From: Puia dinghuensis
Lineage (GTDB): Bacteria > Bacteroidota > Bacteroidia > Chitinophagales > Chitinophagaceae
Reading direction: 5' to 3'
Assembly (NCBI RefSeq): GCF_014642875.1
Contig: NZ_BMJC01000001.1
Location: 1,221,335 to 1,285,334, forward strand
DNA length: 64,000 nucleotides
Program-made: the position numbers and the translations under genes
Notes under the pieces: generated by a model
Told to the model about the DNA's origin: nothing
Database searches by the model: none
The model's input: only the letters and a program-made list of their open reading frames with translations
Shown here: one piece after another, positions 53,771 to 62,707 of the stretch
Layout: each line of letters begins with the position of its first letter
Numbering within the stretch: the first letter of the stretch is position 1

Positions 53771-56460
53771 GATGTGATCAAATTTATTTGCAGGTTCGAA
53801 GGGTCGATCATCAATAACTGGGCGGGGGTGGCGGAATAAGCGCCAGGCTGGGGCATACTGGCATCCAGTCTGTTTTTGATAGAGGGCGTGGCATCGGTGG
53901 ACAGGTTGAAAGCGATCATATCCACGGCCACCACTCCTGTAACATCCTGTGCGACGGCTATGACTTCACTCAACGCCACCGGCTGGCCGAATGCCCGCTG
54001 GGCAAAGGAAAACCCTCCCAGCAAAGCCTTCTCCACCGCCGTCTGGACATCAGCCGCAATGTGAATAGGGTCCGGGATGATATTGGCTTGCAACAGAAAG
54101 AAGATCGGTTGATAGGACACGATCGTAACAGGCACATCGGGATCACCCGCCTCCAGGATGGCTTCTTTCAGATCGGTATACAGCGTGCTGGTAACATCGA
54201 TGGCGGCGCCGTTGACACCCGCCAGCGTAAGATAGATGCACCGTTTCTGGGCATGCCAGGTCCAGGTAGCCAGCGCCTTGCCGATGCCCGCATAAGCCGC
54301 GGCAAAATCCTGGTAGTCTTCCAGCGAAACCACCCGGTCGAGGGTCATGATCGTCAGCGTAGCATGCATCCGGCCATCCGACAACCCCTCGGCATTGGCA
54401 GCACCATTGGCCGGGAGGGAGTTAGTCACCGACTTGACGCCTGGTGGCTTATTGGTCAGCTGGGTCAGCTGGTTGGCGCCCACCAGTCCCGGCAGCCCGA
54501 TACCCTGGCGGTAGGTGGCCTTGATATTACCTGCACCGGTCGGCAGCCGGGCGCCGGTGACCCCATCGCCAAAGGTGACGGTCGTCATTCCGGATGCATC
54601 CTGCCGGGTGATATAGATCATCTCGCCCGGCCCATGGCCATAGAAATAGGGCACCTCCTTCCAAAGAAGATCGTTGACATAGATCACCAGCGTGGATATA
54701 ATGCCGGCAGGTGTGGCGGCAGTGATGTAAGTAAGCGGCGATTGCTTCAGCTGAAAGGACTGAAAGACCTGGGTGGCATCACCGCCGCCAAGCGTCTCCT
54801 TTATCGTCATCCCGTGCGTAGCCATCGCCACATTGGCATTGATGGTCACGGACGATCGGACATAGCTATAGGTCAGGTTATCGACAAAGGTGAGTACGGT
54901 ATATCCCTGTACGATGCTCACATCCTGCAAGGTGGCAGCCTCACTGGCCACCGTACCCGCCAAATCGCTTCGGCTACCGGAGAGAAGGATCACTTGCCCG
55001 TCCAGCAAGCCTGGGTAAAATCCATTCAATACTAATTGATTCCCCGTCACCGCCGAAGGGTCGGGAGTATCCGCGAGTGTCAGTAGCTCGCTCTGGGCAT
55101 ATACGGTGACCTGGCGGATCAGCGAAAGCAGCGGGGTCGACGCGCCCGACCAGGGAACATTTGCATCCAGGGACAAAGTCGTCGTCTTCGTGCTAAGCCC
55201 ATAGGCCGTTCGTGAGCCCACATCCGCGCTGATGACCCCGAACACCGGCGCCTGATCGATCGCAACAGGCTGGGATGAGGCGTCCGGCTGTTGTATCCCG
55301 ATATGGCTTCCGGCCAGTATTCCGCTGTAGGCGGCATCCAGGTATAACAGCGTACCCGTGTCCGTCAATGTCCACTCCTGCCAGGCGGAGGGTGGGTTCA
55401 GCTGGCCATTGGAATTATACGTCACTTGTAACGGAGCATTATATCCGAAGACGAGTGCCTGCTTACGCATGGCATACACCTGGGTGCCATAGGGGGTCGG
55501 TTGCGCCAGGGCATTCCTGACAGCTGCGACCAGGTCTTCCATCGACCACTGCCGCATCTGCATAATAGTAAGGATGTCAGCCGCCTCCCATTGCCGGGCC
55601 ATGATACTGGAGACAAGGTCTGCAAAGCCCATATCCGGCCCGAAACCGCTAAGGCTGCCGGCAGGGACCATCTCCACGATCGTCGCACCGGCATCGCTCA
55701 CCATAGTCGTTACATCGGCCAGCGTCACCGAGGTGGTCTGAGATAAGACACCGGGGGATATCGCCGCTACCTTCCGCATTTTACGCTGGTTGCTGGCATC
55801 GACGATCAGCACGATGTCCCCGACATTCAACGCAGTCGATAGCCCACGGAAAAGGATGCCCGTGCTATCGACACTCACCACCTGGGGAGAGGTGAGCCGG
55901 GGCGTCAGCGCATTCCATTCCACCCTTGCCGTAATGCCTTCTATCGTCTCGAAGGTCTGTGCTTGCTGACCCGGTGCAGGCACACTCTGCACCTGCGTCC
56001 CCGTGGGGATCATCACGGGCGGCTGGATGGCCGGGGCAGTGGCATTTGGGGTAGGGATAGGCGATGCGCTGTTGACAATAAAACTCAGGTAAACATCAGC
56101 GGCAACTCCGGGCCGCAGTTCATACCCTATGAGCCGGGCCAGTTCTATGACGGAAAGCTGCTCGATGGCCGTCCGCAGATAGGACTCATTGGCGATGCGC
56201 TCCTGATAAAAGGTGAGCACATCGGCCACAGTGGCCCAGGCATCCAGCAAGGCGATGGTAAAGTCATCATCGTTGCGCGTGGTCAGGCCATATAAAGCTG
56301 GTTGTCCGGAGGTCGCCAGCCCGGCCAGCATACTCTCCAAAAAGGTCGGCTGCGTGCCTACCCGGTAGGCAATGGCATTCAACCCGGGAAGGTTACTCAC
56401 CAGTCCCGGTGTTTGCAGGGAGAGGCCCGCACAGGCGCCACAGGTCGTCGAATCGCTCAT
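53767..56460 (-). CDS. Baseplate assembly protein J-like, first of two (T4 gp6-like)
   Basis: This 897-aa protein matches the large putative baseplate assembly proteins of eCIS. It opens with CGACAGLSLQTPG, then DFTIALLDAWATVADVLTFYQERIANESYL, and later baseplate-J patterns (VTFGDGVTGARLPTGAGNIKATYRQG). It should form the wedge ring around the spike. Start and stop overlap the neighbouring genes by 4 nt each, so translation is coupled. The CxxC near the start may bind metal, but this is not shown. Confidence 0.88.
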   Translation of the reverse strand: MSDSTTCGACAGLSLQTPGLVSNLPGLNAIAYRVGTQPTFLESMLAGLATSGQPALYGLTTRNDDDFTIALLDAWATVADVLTFYQERIANESYLRTAIEQLSVIELARLIGYELRPGVAADVYLSFIVNSASPIPTPNATAPAIQPPVMIPTGTQVQSVPAPGQQAQTFETIEGITARVEWNALTPRLTSPQVVSVDSTGILFRGLSTALNVGDIVLIVDASNQRKMRKVAAISPGVLSQTTSVTLADVTTMVSDAGATIVEMVPAGSLSGFGPDMGFADLVSSIMARQWEAADILTIMQMRQWSMEDLVAAVRNALAQPTPYGTQVYAMRKQALVFGYNAPLQVTYNSNGQLNPPSAWQEWTLTDTGTLLYLDAAYSGILAGSHIGIQQPDASSQPVAIDQAPVFGVISADVGSRTAYGLSTKTTTLSLDANVPWSGASTPLLSLIRQVTVYAQSELLTLADTPDPSAVTGNQLVLNGFYPGLLDGQVILLSGSRSDLAGTVASEAATLQDVSIVQGYTVLTFVDNLTYSYVRSSVTINANVAMATHGMTIKETLGGGDATQVFQSFQLKQSPLTYITAATPAGIISTLVIYVNDLLWKEVPYFYGHGPGEMIYITRQDASGMTTVTFGDGVTGARLPTGAGNIKATYRQGIGLPGLVGANQLTQLTNKPPGVKSVTNSLPANGAANAEGLSDGRMHATLTIMTLDRVVSLEDYQDFAAAYAGIGKALATWTWHAQKRCIYLTLAGVNGAAIDVTSTLYTDLKEAILEAGDPDVPVTIVSYQPIFFLLQANIIPDPIHIAADVQTAVEKALLGGFSFAQRAFGQPVALSEVIAVAQDVTGVVAVDMIAFNLSTDATPSIKNRLDASMPQPGAYSATPAQLLMIDPSNLQINLITS

Positions 56461-58988
56461 ACGGTATTCATGGTTAGTTTGAAAATGCCCCTGTCGGGGT
56501 AATTGCGATCATTGTCCAGCCGCGGTATCTCCAGCCGGTGCATCTCTAGCTTCCCTGCTGCTATCCCGTTGGAATATTTATCGCCCTGGCGACGGAATCG
56601 GGTGATCTTTACACTGCTTACTCCGGCCGTTTGCTGCGCAGCCGCATACAGTGGACTGAGGTATACCGTCTGCCCGAAACCGAAATTCCCCGGATAGAAG
56701 ACACCACGCGTCCCATCGGGCAGGATTTTGTTGCTGAACACCGCCAGCAGTGCCTCCTTTACATTGGCGGCGAAATAGCCCGCCGCTACACACACCGTCA
56801 TATGGATCTCGAGCGACACATAAACAGACGCATCGACATCCAGGTCCTGCCCGGCCATCCGGTACCGGTCCATACAGTTCAACAGCGATTGCTTAAAAGT
56901 ATCATCTACATGCACCATCGGAGTGGGGTCTACCGACAGAAAAGCCGTCCGCCAGCTGCCGGTCCACCTGAACGTACAGGCAGCAACTTGTATCCCGGGA
57001 TTGCAGGTCTGGGCGAAATCGGCATAATCCTGTGCCGTAACGGCCCGCTCCTGGGTCCGAAAGGCATCGGGTGCATTCTGGCTGGCCGTATCCATAGACT
57101 CGGGCTCTACCCCACCCTGCGCGGGAAGGGGATTGGTGATCATGCCCGTCTGCGGGATGCTGCTAAGCAGCGCCGTATCGCTGGTAACCAGGTAGGCTAT
57201 CGTTCCTGCGCCAATATTCCCGCTTGCGCCATTACCGATACGATAGGTAGCCATGAATCGACTGCCGGAGACGGGCCGCATGCCCTGCAGCCCATTGCCA
57301 AATCGGATTTGTGTTGATCCGTCTGATTCGACCTCGGCTACAAACGACAAGGTATCGGCGGCACTGCCCAACAGGTCGCGCAACGGCGTCCATGTGAAGA
57401 CACCAGGCTCTCCCGCAACGGTCTGCGTCAGGGTGATCGCCGGGGCGGCGCTCTCCACCGTCCATTGCATACAGGCAGCCGCCGATGACAGCGCAACAGT
57501 AGCATCGAAAGGTGCGGCCTGCGTCAACGGCCCCCGAGAAAGCAAAGGATTGAACCGGGGCGGCGTAGGAGTCGCCACGGGCGTATTGCAATGGTCGGCG
57601 CACGAACCCGTCATAATAGTTAGCGCGGGGTCGGGTTGAGCGACGACCGATGGCGCAAGCGAAGAAGTTGTCGTATCCTGGATGGTGCTCCCGTAATCCG
57701 CCAGCACGATATTGCCAAGGGCCACGCTTACATTGTCGTAATAGTGCGTACCCACCAGGGAAGAGATGCACAACGGCGCCGGTAAGGCATCGGCCGCTGC
57801 CCAGCTGATCTCCGTCACAGCCACCCCATACAAGGGGTCGGACGAAGCCGTCACCGACGAGAGACATACGGGATACCGGTGCGTTGGATCGGCATCCGCC
57901 GCCGCACCTGTCTGTGGCCCCAACACCTCCTGTAGTATCAGCACCTGCCCCACCTGCAGATAGGGATGGCTGCCTGCCAGCGTAGCGGTTACAGCGCCTT
58001 GGGGCAGACAGCACTGGCTATCCCCCCAGGTATAAAAAAGCAATTGGTTATGATCGGTATACAACTGCACATCCTGCATCGGCTCGAACACCAGGGAGCC
58101 GGCGATCAACGCCGTCTGATAAAAAGCATCGGTTGGCCGGAAAACGGAAAGGCCGGCAGGAAGCGCGCTCACCTGGGTCAATAGCTGCGTGACGGCGCCG
58201 TTGAAAGTTCTCGTCAGCGGAAACCCAACAACACCCGGTCCCACCCTCACTTGTACCCATACCCGCGAATTACATCCGTCGTGCATAAAATAGTCGACAA
58301 GCCGGACATGCCTGCGGACGGATATCCGCCGGCGTGCAGTATGCAGATAGGCTTCCGTGGCAATGGCATCCTGCTTATAGCTGAGATAGTCGCCGACATA
58401 GGAAAGCATCTCCACCAGAACAATGCCCAGATCGGCAGCATGCCGCTCTGTCCAGTCGGGTACAAGCAGCGACAACCGGTCGAGCATCAGCTGCCGGAAG
58501 CTGGCATAGTCCTTCGCCACATAGTTGATGGCCGGGGCCTTTTGCGGCCCGGGTGCACAATCACAGGCGGGCTGACAATCGAAATCGCTCGGGCACGCGA
58601 CCTTAAAACAAAAATCGATGGAAGAGAGGATAGGGTCGAAACCCGTCGGCGGAGCGTCCTGCTCGTGCTCCACGCTCTGCACTATTTGAAGGGTATAGGT
58701 AGAGAAGTCTCCAGCCTTGGCTACCTGGACGGACAGTACCTGGCTCTGTGCGACCGTCACGGCCGTCACCTGGATGTTTTGGATCCTGTCCCCGCCGGTA
58801 ATGAGGATATTATCCACCGTAAGGCTCCCGGCCGTCAGCGGCTTCAGGAAATAGACGAATAGCTTCGTCTGGCGCTCATCGTATGGATCACCCGGGTTAT
58901 CCATCACTTCCAGGAAATCGATGCCGTTCAGCACTGGATGTGCAAGGACATCGTCACGACGGGGATTATTACAACAACTATACTTCAT
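56457..58988 (-). CDS. Baseplate assembly protein J-like, second of two
   Basis: This 843-aa protein begins MKYSCCNNPRRDDVLAHPVL with a nearby CPSDFDCQPACDCAPG cysteine segment, then PAINYVAKDYASFRQLMLDRLSLLVPDWTERHAADLGIVLVEMLSYVGDYLSYKQDAIATEAYL spread over about residues 155-215. This is the hallmark of TIGR02243-type baseplate assembly proteins. FGNGLQGMRPVSGSRFMATYRIG is the J-like core. It lies 7 nt after the gp25 gene and overlaps the first J gene by 4 nt. With its neighbour it would build the baseplate wedge. Confidence 0.9.
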   Translation of the reverse strand: MKYSCCNNPRRDDVLAHPVLNGIDFLEVMDNPGDPYDERQTKLFVYFLKPLTAGSLTVDNILITGGDRIQNIQVTAVTVAQSQVLSVQVAKAGDFSTYTLQIVQSVEHEQDAPPTGFDPILSSIDFCFKVACPSDFDCQPACDCAPGPQKAPAINYVAKDYASFRQLMLDRLSLLVPDWTERHAADLGIVLVEMLSYVGDYLSYKQDAIATEAYLHTARRRISVRRHVRLVDYFMHDGCNSRVWVQVRVGPGVVGFPLTRTFNGAVTQLLTQVSALPAGLSVFRPTDAFYQTALIAGSLVFEPMQDVQLYTDHNQLLFYTWGDSQCCLPQGAVTATLAGSHPYLQVGQVLILQEVLGPQTGAAADADPTHRYPVCLSSVTASSDPLYGVAVTEISWAAADALPAPLCISSLVGTHYYDNVSVALGNIVLADYGSTIQDTTTSSLAPSVVAQPDPALTIMTGSCADHCNTPVATPTPPRFNPLLSRGPLTQAAPFDATVALSSAAACMQWTVESAAPAITLTQTVAGEPGVFTWTPLRDLLGSAADTLSFVAEVESDGSTQIRFGNGLQGMRPVSGSRFMATYRIGNGASGNIGAGTIAYLVTSDTALLSSIPQTGMITNPLPAQGGVEPESMDTASQNAPDAFRTQERAVTAQDYADFAQTCNPGIQVAACTFRWTGSWRTAFLSVDPTPMVHVDDTFKQSLLNCMDRYRMAGQDLDVDASVYVSLEIHMTVCVAAGYFAANVKEALLAVFSNKILPDGTRGVFYPGNFGFGQTVYLSPLYAAAQQTAGVSSVKITRFRRQGDKYSNGIAAGKLEMHRLEIPRLDNDRNYPDRGIFKLTMNTV

Positions 58989-58995
58989 AGATCAG

Positions 58996-59346
58996 CTAAC
59001 TGGTGAATGTGGCAATAAAGGTTCGTTGGGTGGTCCGTACGGTATAGGATATGGTGACGGTCAGGGAAGAATCAACGCTGGTCACCTGCACATCGCCAAT
59101 GGCGATAAGGTCGCCAAGCCACTGTTGCAAAGCCCCCTGCACCGTAAACTGCATGGTAGTGGCCAATTGATCGCTGTTGGGTTGAAAGACCAGCTGCATC
59201 AGCCCCGTCCCATACTGCGGACGGTTGACCCGTTCGCCCGGTATCGTGAACAGCACCTGCTCGATCATCTCACGGATATGATCGTTATCGTCCGTCTGCG
59301 CCGTACGGCCGCTTCCGTCGAACTGATATGGAAATTGTAGATTCAT
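58996..59346 (-). CDS. GPW/gp25-family baseplate protein
   Basis: This 116-aa protein has the gp25 core: HIREMIEQVLFTIPGERVNRPQYGTGLMQLVFQP, with the conserved EQVLFT(I)PGER..P.YG..L segment (about 23-57). gp25 starts sheath assembly on the baseplate in T4, T6SS and eCIS. It lies 42 nt after the PAAR-like gene and 7 nt before the second J gene. Length is usual for the family. Confidence 0.93.
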   Translation of the reverse strand: MNLQFPYQFDGSGRTAQTDDNDHIREMIEQVLFTIPGERVNRPQYGTGLMQLVFQPNSDQLATTMQFTVQGALQQWLGDLIAIGDVQVTSVDSSLTVTISYTVRTTQRTFIATFTS

Positions 59347-59388
59347 ATAGACTCAATTTTATCGGCAGGCATCTGCCGTGATGTGCCG

Positions 59389-59709
59389 CTACATCGCCGA
59401 GACCATCGTTTGTGTTTCCGAAATGATCACCGGGGTTCCATTAGGTATGCAGGTGGCCTGGCTCGACAACACCAGCACCGGCAGTCCCATGGCAAAGACT
59501 CGGGTAGCGGCCGTAGTCCACTGGGCCGTAACACAGGGCATGGGAGCCCCCGATACATTGAACACGCACCCGACAATGCCATAAGGCGCCGGCTGTACGG
59601 TAACGGGCATTCCCATCACCAGCACGCGGGGGACCGTTACGGTCGGCTGGGCCAATCCCCCATGAACGCATTGGACTATGGCGCCTTCGTGTAAGATGAA
59701 TCCTGGCAT
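59389..59709 (-). CDS. PAAR-like spike-tip protein
   Basis: This 106-aa protein begins MPGFILHEGAIVQCVHGGLA, with short beta strands and Cys/His residues that could bind the metal at a cone tip (C14, H16, C48, C59, C87). Position directly after the gp5-like spike gene, size and the G-rich repeats fit a PAAR-like tip. It has limited similarity to DUF4280-type tips, so the exact family is uncertain. Confidence 0.75.
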   Translation of the reverse strand: MPGFILHEGAIVQCVHGGLAQPTVTVPRVLVMGMPVTVQPAPYGIVGCVFNVSGAPMPCVTAQWTTAATRVFAMGLPVLVLSSQATCIPNGTPVIISETQTMVSAM

Positions 59710-59722
59710 GAATTGAAATTTT

Positions 59723-60247
59723 TTAAATGATCGTCAGTGCGCCCTCATTGATCACAACGGTGTTGGCCGTCAGCACGATGCTGGCCCCTTTCCCGTTCTG
59801 GATGGTGATGGCGATATCATTGACGGTAATGGTTGCACCTAAGGTGCTCTTCAACATAATGCCACCCGCAGGTGTAGGCAGGTCGCTGATCATAATCGTA
59901 TTCTGACCAGCCGACTGCATAAGGATATTGGGCGAGATGGGTAAACCGGCAAGGGCCAATGGCGGCACATTCTGCGGCCCCCCCCAACGACAGCCAACCC
60001 AGATAGGTTTATTCTGGTCCCCTTTCTCGAATTCTACCCAAACCGGGGTATCGATAGGCGGAACCATATATACGCCCATCTCCGGTCCCGTCGGCCCGGC
60101 CAGCGGTGTGCAGGGCTCGGCCCAGGGAGAAGGAATGAGTCCATAGACATCGGGAACATTGAGCAAGAGCCGCCCCCTGAACTCAGGGTCCTCGTTAAAA
60201 ACTACGGTACCCTTGTATTTTCCAAAAAATTTTCCTGTTTCCTTCAT
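59723..60247 (-). CDS. gp5/VgrG-like spike protein (OB fold and beta-helix)
   Basis: This 174-aa protein has an OB-fold start (FGKYKGTVVFNEDPEFRGRLLLNVPDVYG) and PVWVEFEKGDQNKPIWVGCRWGG, typical of baseplate assembly protein V. A short beta-helix follows (NTIMISDLPTPAGGIMLKSTLGATITVNDIAI). It would be the central needle below the tip. It overlaps the gp27-like gene by 4 nt. Here hub and spike are separate genes instead of one VgrG. Confidence 0.9.
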   Translation of the reverse strand: MKETGKFFGKYKGTVVFNEDPEFRGRLLLNVPDVYGLIPSPWAEPCTPLAGPTGPEMGVYMVPPIDTPVWVEFEKGDQNKPIWVGCRWGGPQNVPPLALAGLPISPNILMQSAGQNTIMISDLPTPAGGIMLKSTLGATITVNDIAITIQNGKGASIVLTANTVVINEGALTII

Positions 60248-61368
60248 GGTATTAGCATTGGTGTGTTGGAGATCAATCCGTCTCTTGACAGAGTAAAGTT
60301 CTGTTTGTATTCTCCCTGCTTGATATTATGGGTAACGCTATCTACATAGTACAACCCGTCGTAGGCAAGCCCCGCGCCGCGGACACCGACGATCAGGCGC
60401 GCCCGAAGAATCTGCTCATAACGCATGACATCCAGGCTTCCGCTGGCCGTGATAGCCGTCGAATTGTTCATCATAAACCCCAGAATGGTCTGAGCGGCCT
60501 CGTCGATAGCCAGTTCAGAGCCTTCCTGCGCAATCTCGAACCGGGCAGGCGGTGTAGGCCGCACCCCCAGCGGCGGCTTGAAAATGTTGACATTTGGTAC
60601 GGGGACGGGTATGGGTATGGAGTCGGTGAATGGATCATAGATCGTATACAACCTGATCTTCTTGGCCAGCCCGTCAAGCGAAAAGCTCAGCGACTCGACA
60701 TTCGTGGCGGAATCCATATTGATGGTCAGCGCGGGCTGAGGTATGGGAAGGTTTATATCCGGACCGAAATAGGCGATGCTCTGGCCCGGTACCGGTCCCG
60801 GATCTACGAAAAACACATACCCGTTGATCCTGGCCCTTTCCTTGATAAACTCCCTGTCCGTCCCCCGCTGTGTGATCCATCCATCGATTGCTGTTTTTAT
60901 CACCGGGATAATGGGGGGGATCACCAGAGGCGTTACTCCCAGAACTAAGTATTTCGCCAGCACCAGGTTGACGATCGCCTCATCAGGCATAAAAGGATAC
61001 GGGATCACCATGTCCAGCACGTCCATGGCCACGCTCAGATCCTCTCCCGTTATCGTCAGGACGGATTGCCCCACTTCATTGGACGGCGCATATTCCTGGT
61101 TGGTGATCAACCCGTCCATGAGGACATTCGGTACGCCGTTCAATGTTACGATGATCAGTACACGGGTGATAATGGGATCGAAATAACCCGCCGGCAACAT
61201 AGTCGTGATCAGCGGCGAGTTCTTGGCCACGGCAAAGGTCAGCTGGAAACCGCTGCGGTCCTTGCTGCTGGTCACTTGCACACCCGTCAACGCATCGACC
61301 ACCACCTGGGGCGCTATTAGTGGCACACCAGGACCGATCATCAGCGTCAGATAAATACCCTTCAGCAT
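60244..61368 (-). CDS. gp27/gpD-like spike hub protein (phage late control D family)
   Basis: This 374-aa protein shows the gpD/gp27 pattern: VQVTSSKDRSGFQLTFAVAKNSP, GLITNQEYAPSNEVGQSVLTITGEDLSVAMD and DREFIKERARINGYVFFV. It forms the ring that joins the tube to the needle. It overlaps the spike gene by 4 nt and starts 2 nt before the LysM protein stop. The split hub and spike resemble the layout of many Bacteroidota eCIS loci. Confidence 0.88.
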   Translation of the reverse strand: MLKGIYLTLMIGPGVPLIAPQVVVDALTGVQVTSSKDRSGFQLTFAVAKNSPLITTMLPAGYFDPIITRVLIIVTLNGVPNVLMDGLITNQEYAPSNEVGQSVLTITGEDLSVAMDVLDMVIPYPFMPDEAIVNLVLAKYLVLGVTPLVIPPIIPVIKTAIDGWITQRGTDREFIKERARINGYVFFVDPGPVPGQSIAYFGPDINLPIPQPALTINMDSATNVESLSFSLDGLAKKIRLYTIYDPFTDSIPIPVPVPNVNIFKPPLGVRPTPPARFEIAQEGSELAIDEAAQTILGFMMNNSTAITASGSLDVMRYEQILRARLIVGVRGAGLAYDGLYYVDSVTHNIKQGEYKQNFTLSRDGLISNTPMLIP

Positions 61369-61370
61369 GG

Positions 61371-61766
61371 CTATTGTCCGTTGTTATTATTGTTGCCGTT
61401 GCTGCTGGTCTTGATCCCTTGCGGCAACGTGATCCTGATCTGCCGGCCGATTGTCACCGTCAGCTCGGCCGGATCGAGGACATTATTGGCATCACACAGC
61501 TGCCAGAACATCGTCGGGTCGCCGATATACTGGTTGGTGATGTTGTCGAGGCGCTGGCCCTCCGTCACGGTATGCAGCTGTAACAGCTGATACTGCCCGG
61601 CTCTGGGGACAAACCGGCGACGGACATAGTTGATAACCGCCCCATCGGCCGACGTGAGCGATGTCACCGCGATAGGGTAATAGCGGCTCGACGGGGCGAA
61701 ATAGCTCGTCACCTGTCCGGTCTGCTGTAGGATGATCTGTAATGGGTTGGTAGGTAAGGAGGCCAT
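61371..61766 (-). CDS. LysM-domain baseplate hub protein
   Basis: This 131-aa protein has a C-terminal LysM-like domain: LQLHTVTEGQRLDNITNQYIGDPTMFWQLCDANNVLDPAELTVTIGRQIRI spread over about residues 65-115. The end is Asn/Gly rich. LysM proteins occur at this position in eCIS and phage baseplates (gp53-like) and help join the tube to the baseplate. It lies 18 nt after the tube-associated gene. Confidence 0.88.
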   Translation of the reverse strand: MASLPTNPLQIILQQTGQVTSYFAPSSRYYPIAVTSLTSADGAVINYVRRRFVPRAGQYQLLQLHTVTEGQRLDNITNQYIGDPTMFWQLCDANNVLDPAELTVTIGRQIRITLPQGIKTSSNGNNNNNGQ

Positions 61767-61784
61767 GTGCTACAGGTTAAAATG

Positions 61785-62459
61785 TTACGGAATTGATTTG
61801 ATGCCCAGCTGACTGAGGGTGCTGCCGGTAAACATGCCGGCCAGCCGCTCCTTGTTCTGCTGGTAGCTCATATAAAGACTGCTTCCCTTGTGATCGTAGT
61901 CGAGGTCGTCGATGTTCAATACCCGCATGCCAATGCTCACTTTGGCCCGAATAGGGTTGAGGTTGACATCGAAGGCCTCTTCTGTCACGCTGAAATCGGT
62001 GAGCCGGACGGGAAGTATCCGGTTCTTGTTCCAGATGAAAAGCGAGAGGGCCGATTCCATGGGTGCTATCTCCAATGTTCCCATCTGCGCCAGATTGTTG
62101 TTGGACACTATCTGGGAGCTATAGGGATAGATGATCGTCTCCAGCGCGGCCAATTGCGGGAGAATGCCTTCCTGCACCGCCGTCGCGTCGGCTACCTCCA
62201 GCTGATCTGTCGCGTCGATCTCCGCATCCAGTTTGATCGTCTCGACGGGCGGACCGGTAAGCCGCAGGGCCTCCGACCGGTGGCTGCTGTTATTCCCAAT
62301 ACCCTGCACCTGCAGGGTCCGCGACAAGGTGTCGGGATTGTATTGCAGGGTGATGATCCGCAATACCGCGGAAGTGTTCGGGTCGATCAGCACAATCCCT
62401 CCTTTGAGAATGGGCGGCGAACCGGGAAAAGTCCTGATCGTAGTCAGATTGTTACTCAT
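61785..62459 (-). CDS. Contractile injection system tube-associated protein (CIS_tube, Afp7-like N-terminal type)
   Basis: This 224-aa protein has the CIS_tube pattern: QYNPDTLSRTLQVQGIG at about 38-54 and FIWNKNRILPVRLTDFSVTEEAFDVNLNPIRAKVSIGMRVL at about 142-182. It forms the collar between tube and hub, upstream of the LysM gene. Its start overlaps the 82-aa gene stop by 1 nt. Confidence 0.9.
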   Translation of the reverse strand: MSNNLTTIRTFPGSPPILKGGIVLIDPNTSAVLRIITLQYNPDTLSRTLQVQGIGNNSSHRSEALRLTGPPVETIKLDAEIDATDQLEVADATAVQEGILPQLAALETIIYPYSSQIVSNNNLAQMGTLEIAPMESALSLFIWNKNRILPVRLTDFSVTEEAFDVNLNPIRAKVSIGMRVLNIDDLDYDHKGSSLYMSYQQNKERLAGMFTGSTLSQLGIKSIP

Positions 62460-62707
62460 TACTTGATTTTTGCATTTCTCATCCCATTAAATACCGCACC
62501 CGCGATCTCGCGTCCCCCGTTCGACTTGATCACTCCCCCATCCAACACTCCCAACCTTCTATCCCTCGTAAGGCCCTGCGGCATTCCATGCCGGGTCAGC
62601 AACAGGCTTAGTTCCCGTTCAACCGCCAGCCCGATGGCACGCGCATCATGTGGCTGCACGCCATGGACCACCAGCTCTTCGATATGTAATTCGATCTGCG
62701 TATTCAT
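62459..62707 (-). CDS. Small conserved-looking eCIS operon protein
   Basis: This 82-aa protein (MNTQIELHIEELVVHGVQPH... to GMRNAKIK) is coupled to both neighbours by overlaps (4 nt with the ATPase gene, 1 nt with the tube-associated gene). No domain is recognised. The charged helical start and fixed position suggest an assembly or chaperone role, but I cannot support a function. Confidence 0.75.
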   Translation of the reverse strand: MNTQIELHIEELVVHGVQPHDARAIGLAVERELSLLLTRHGMPQGLTRDRRLGVLDGGVIKSNGGREIAGAVFNGMRNAKIK

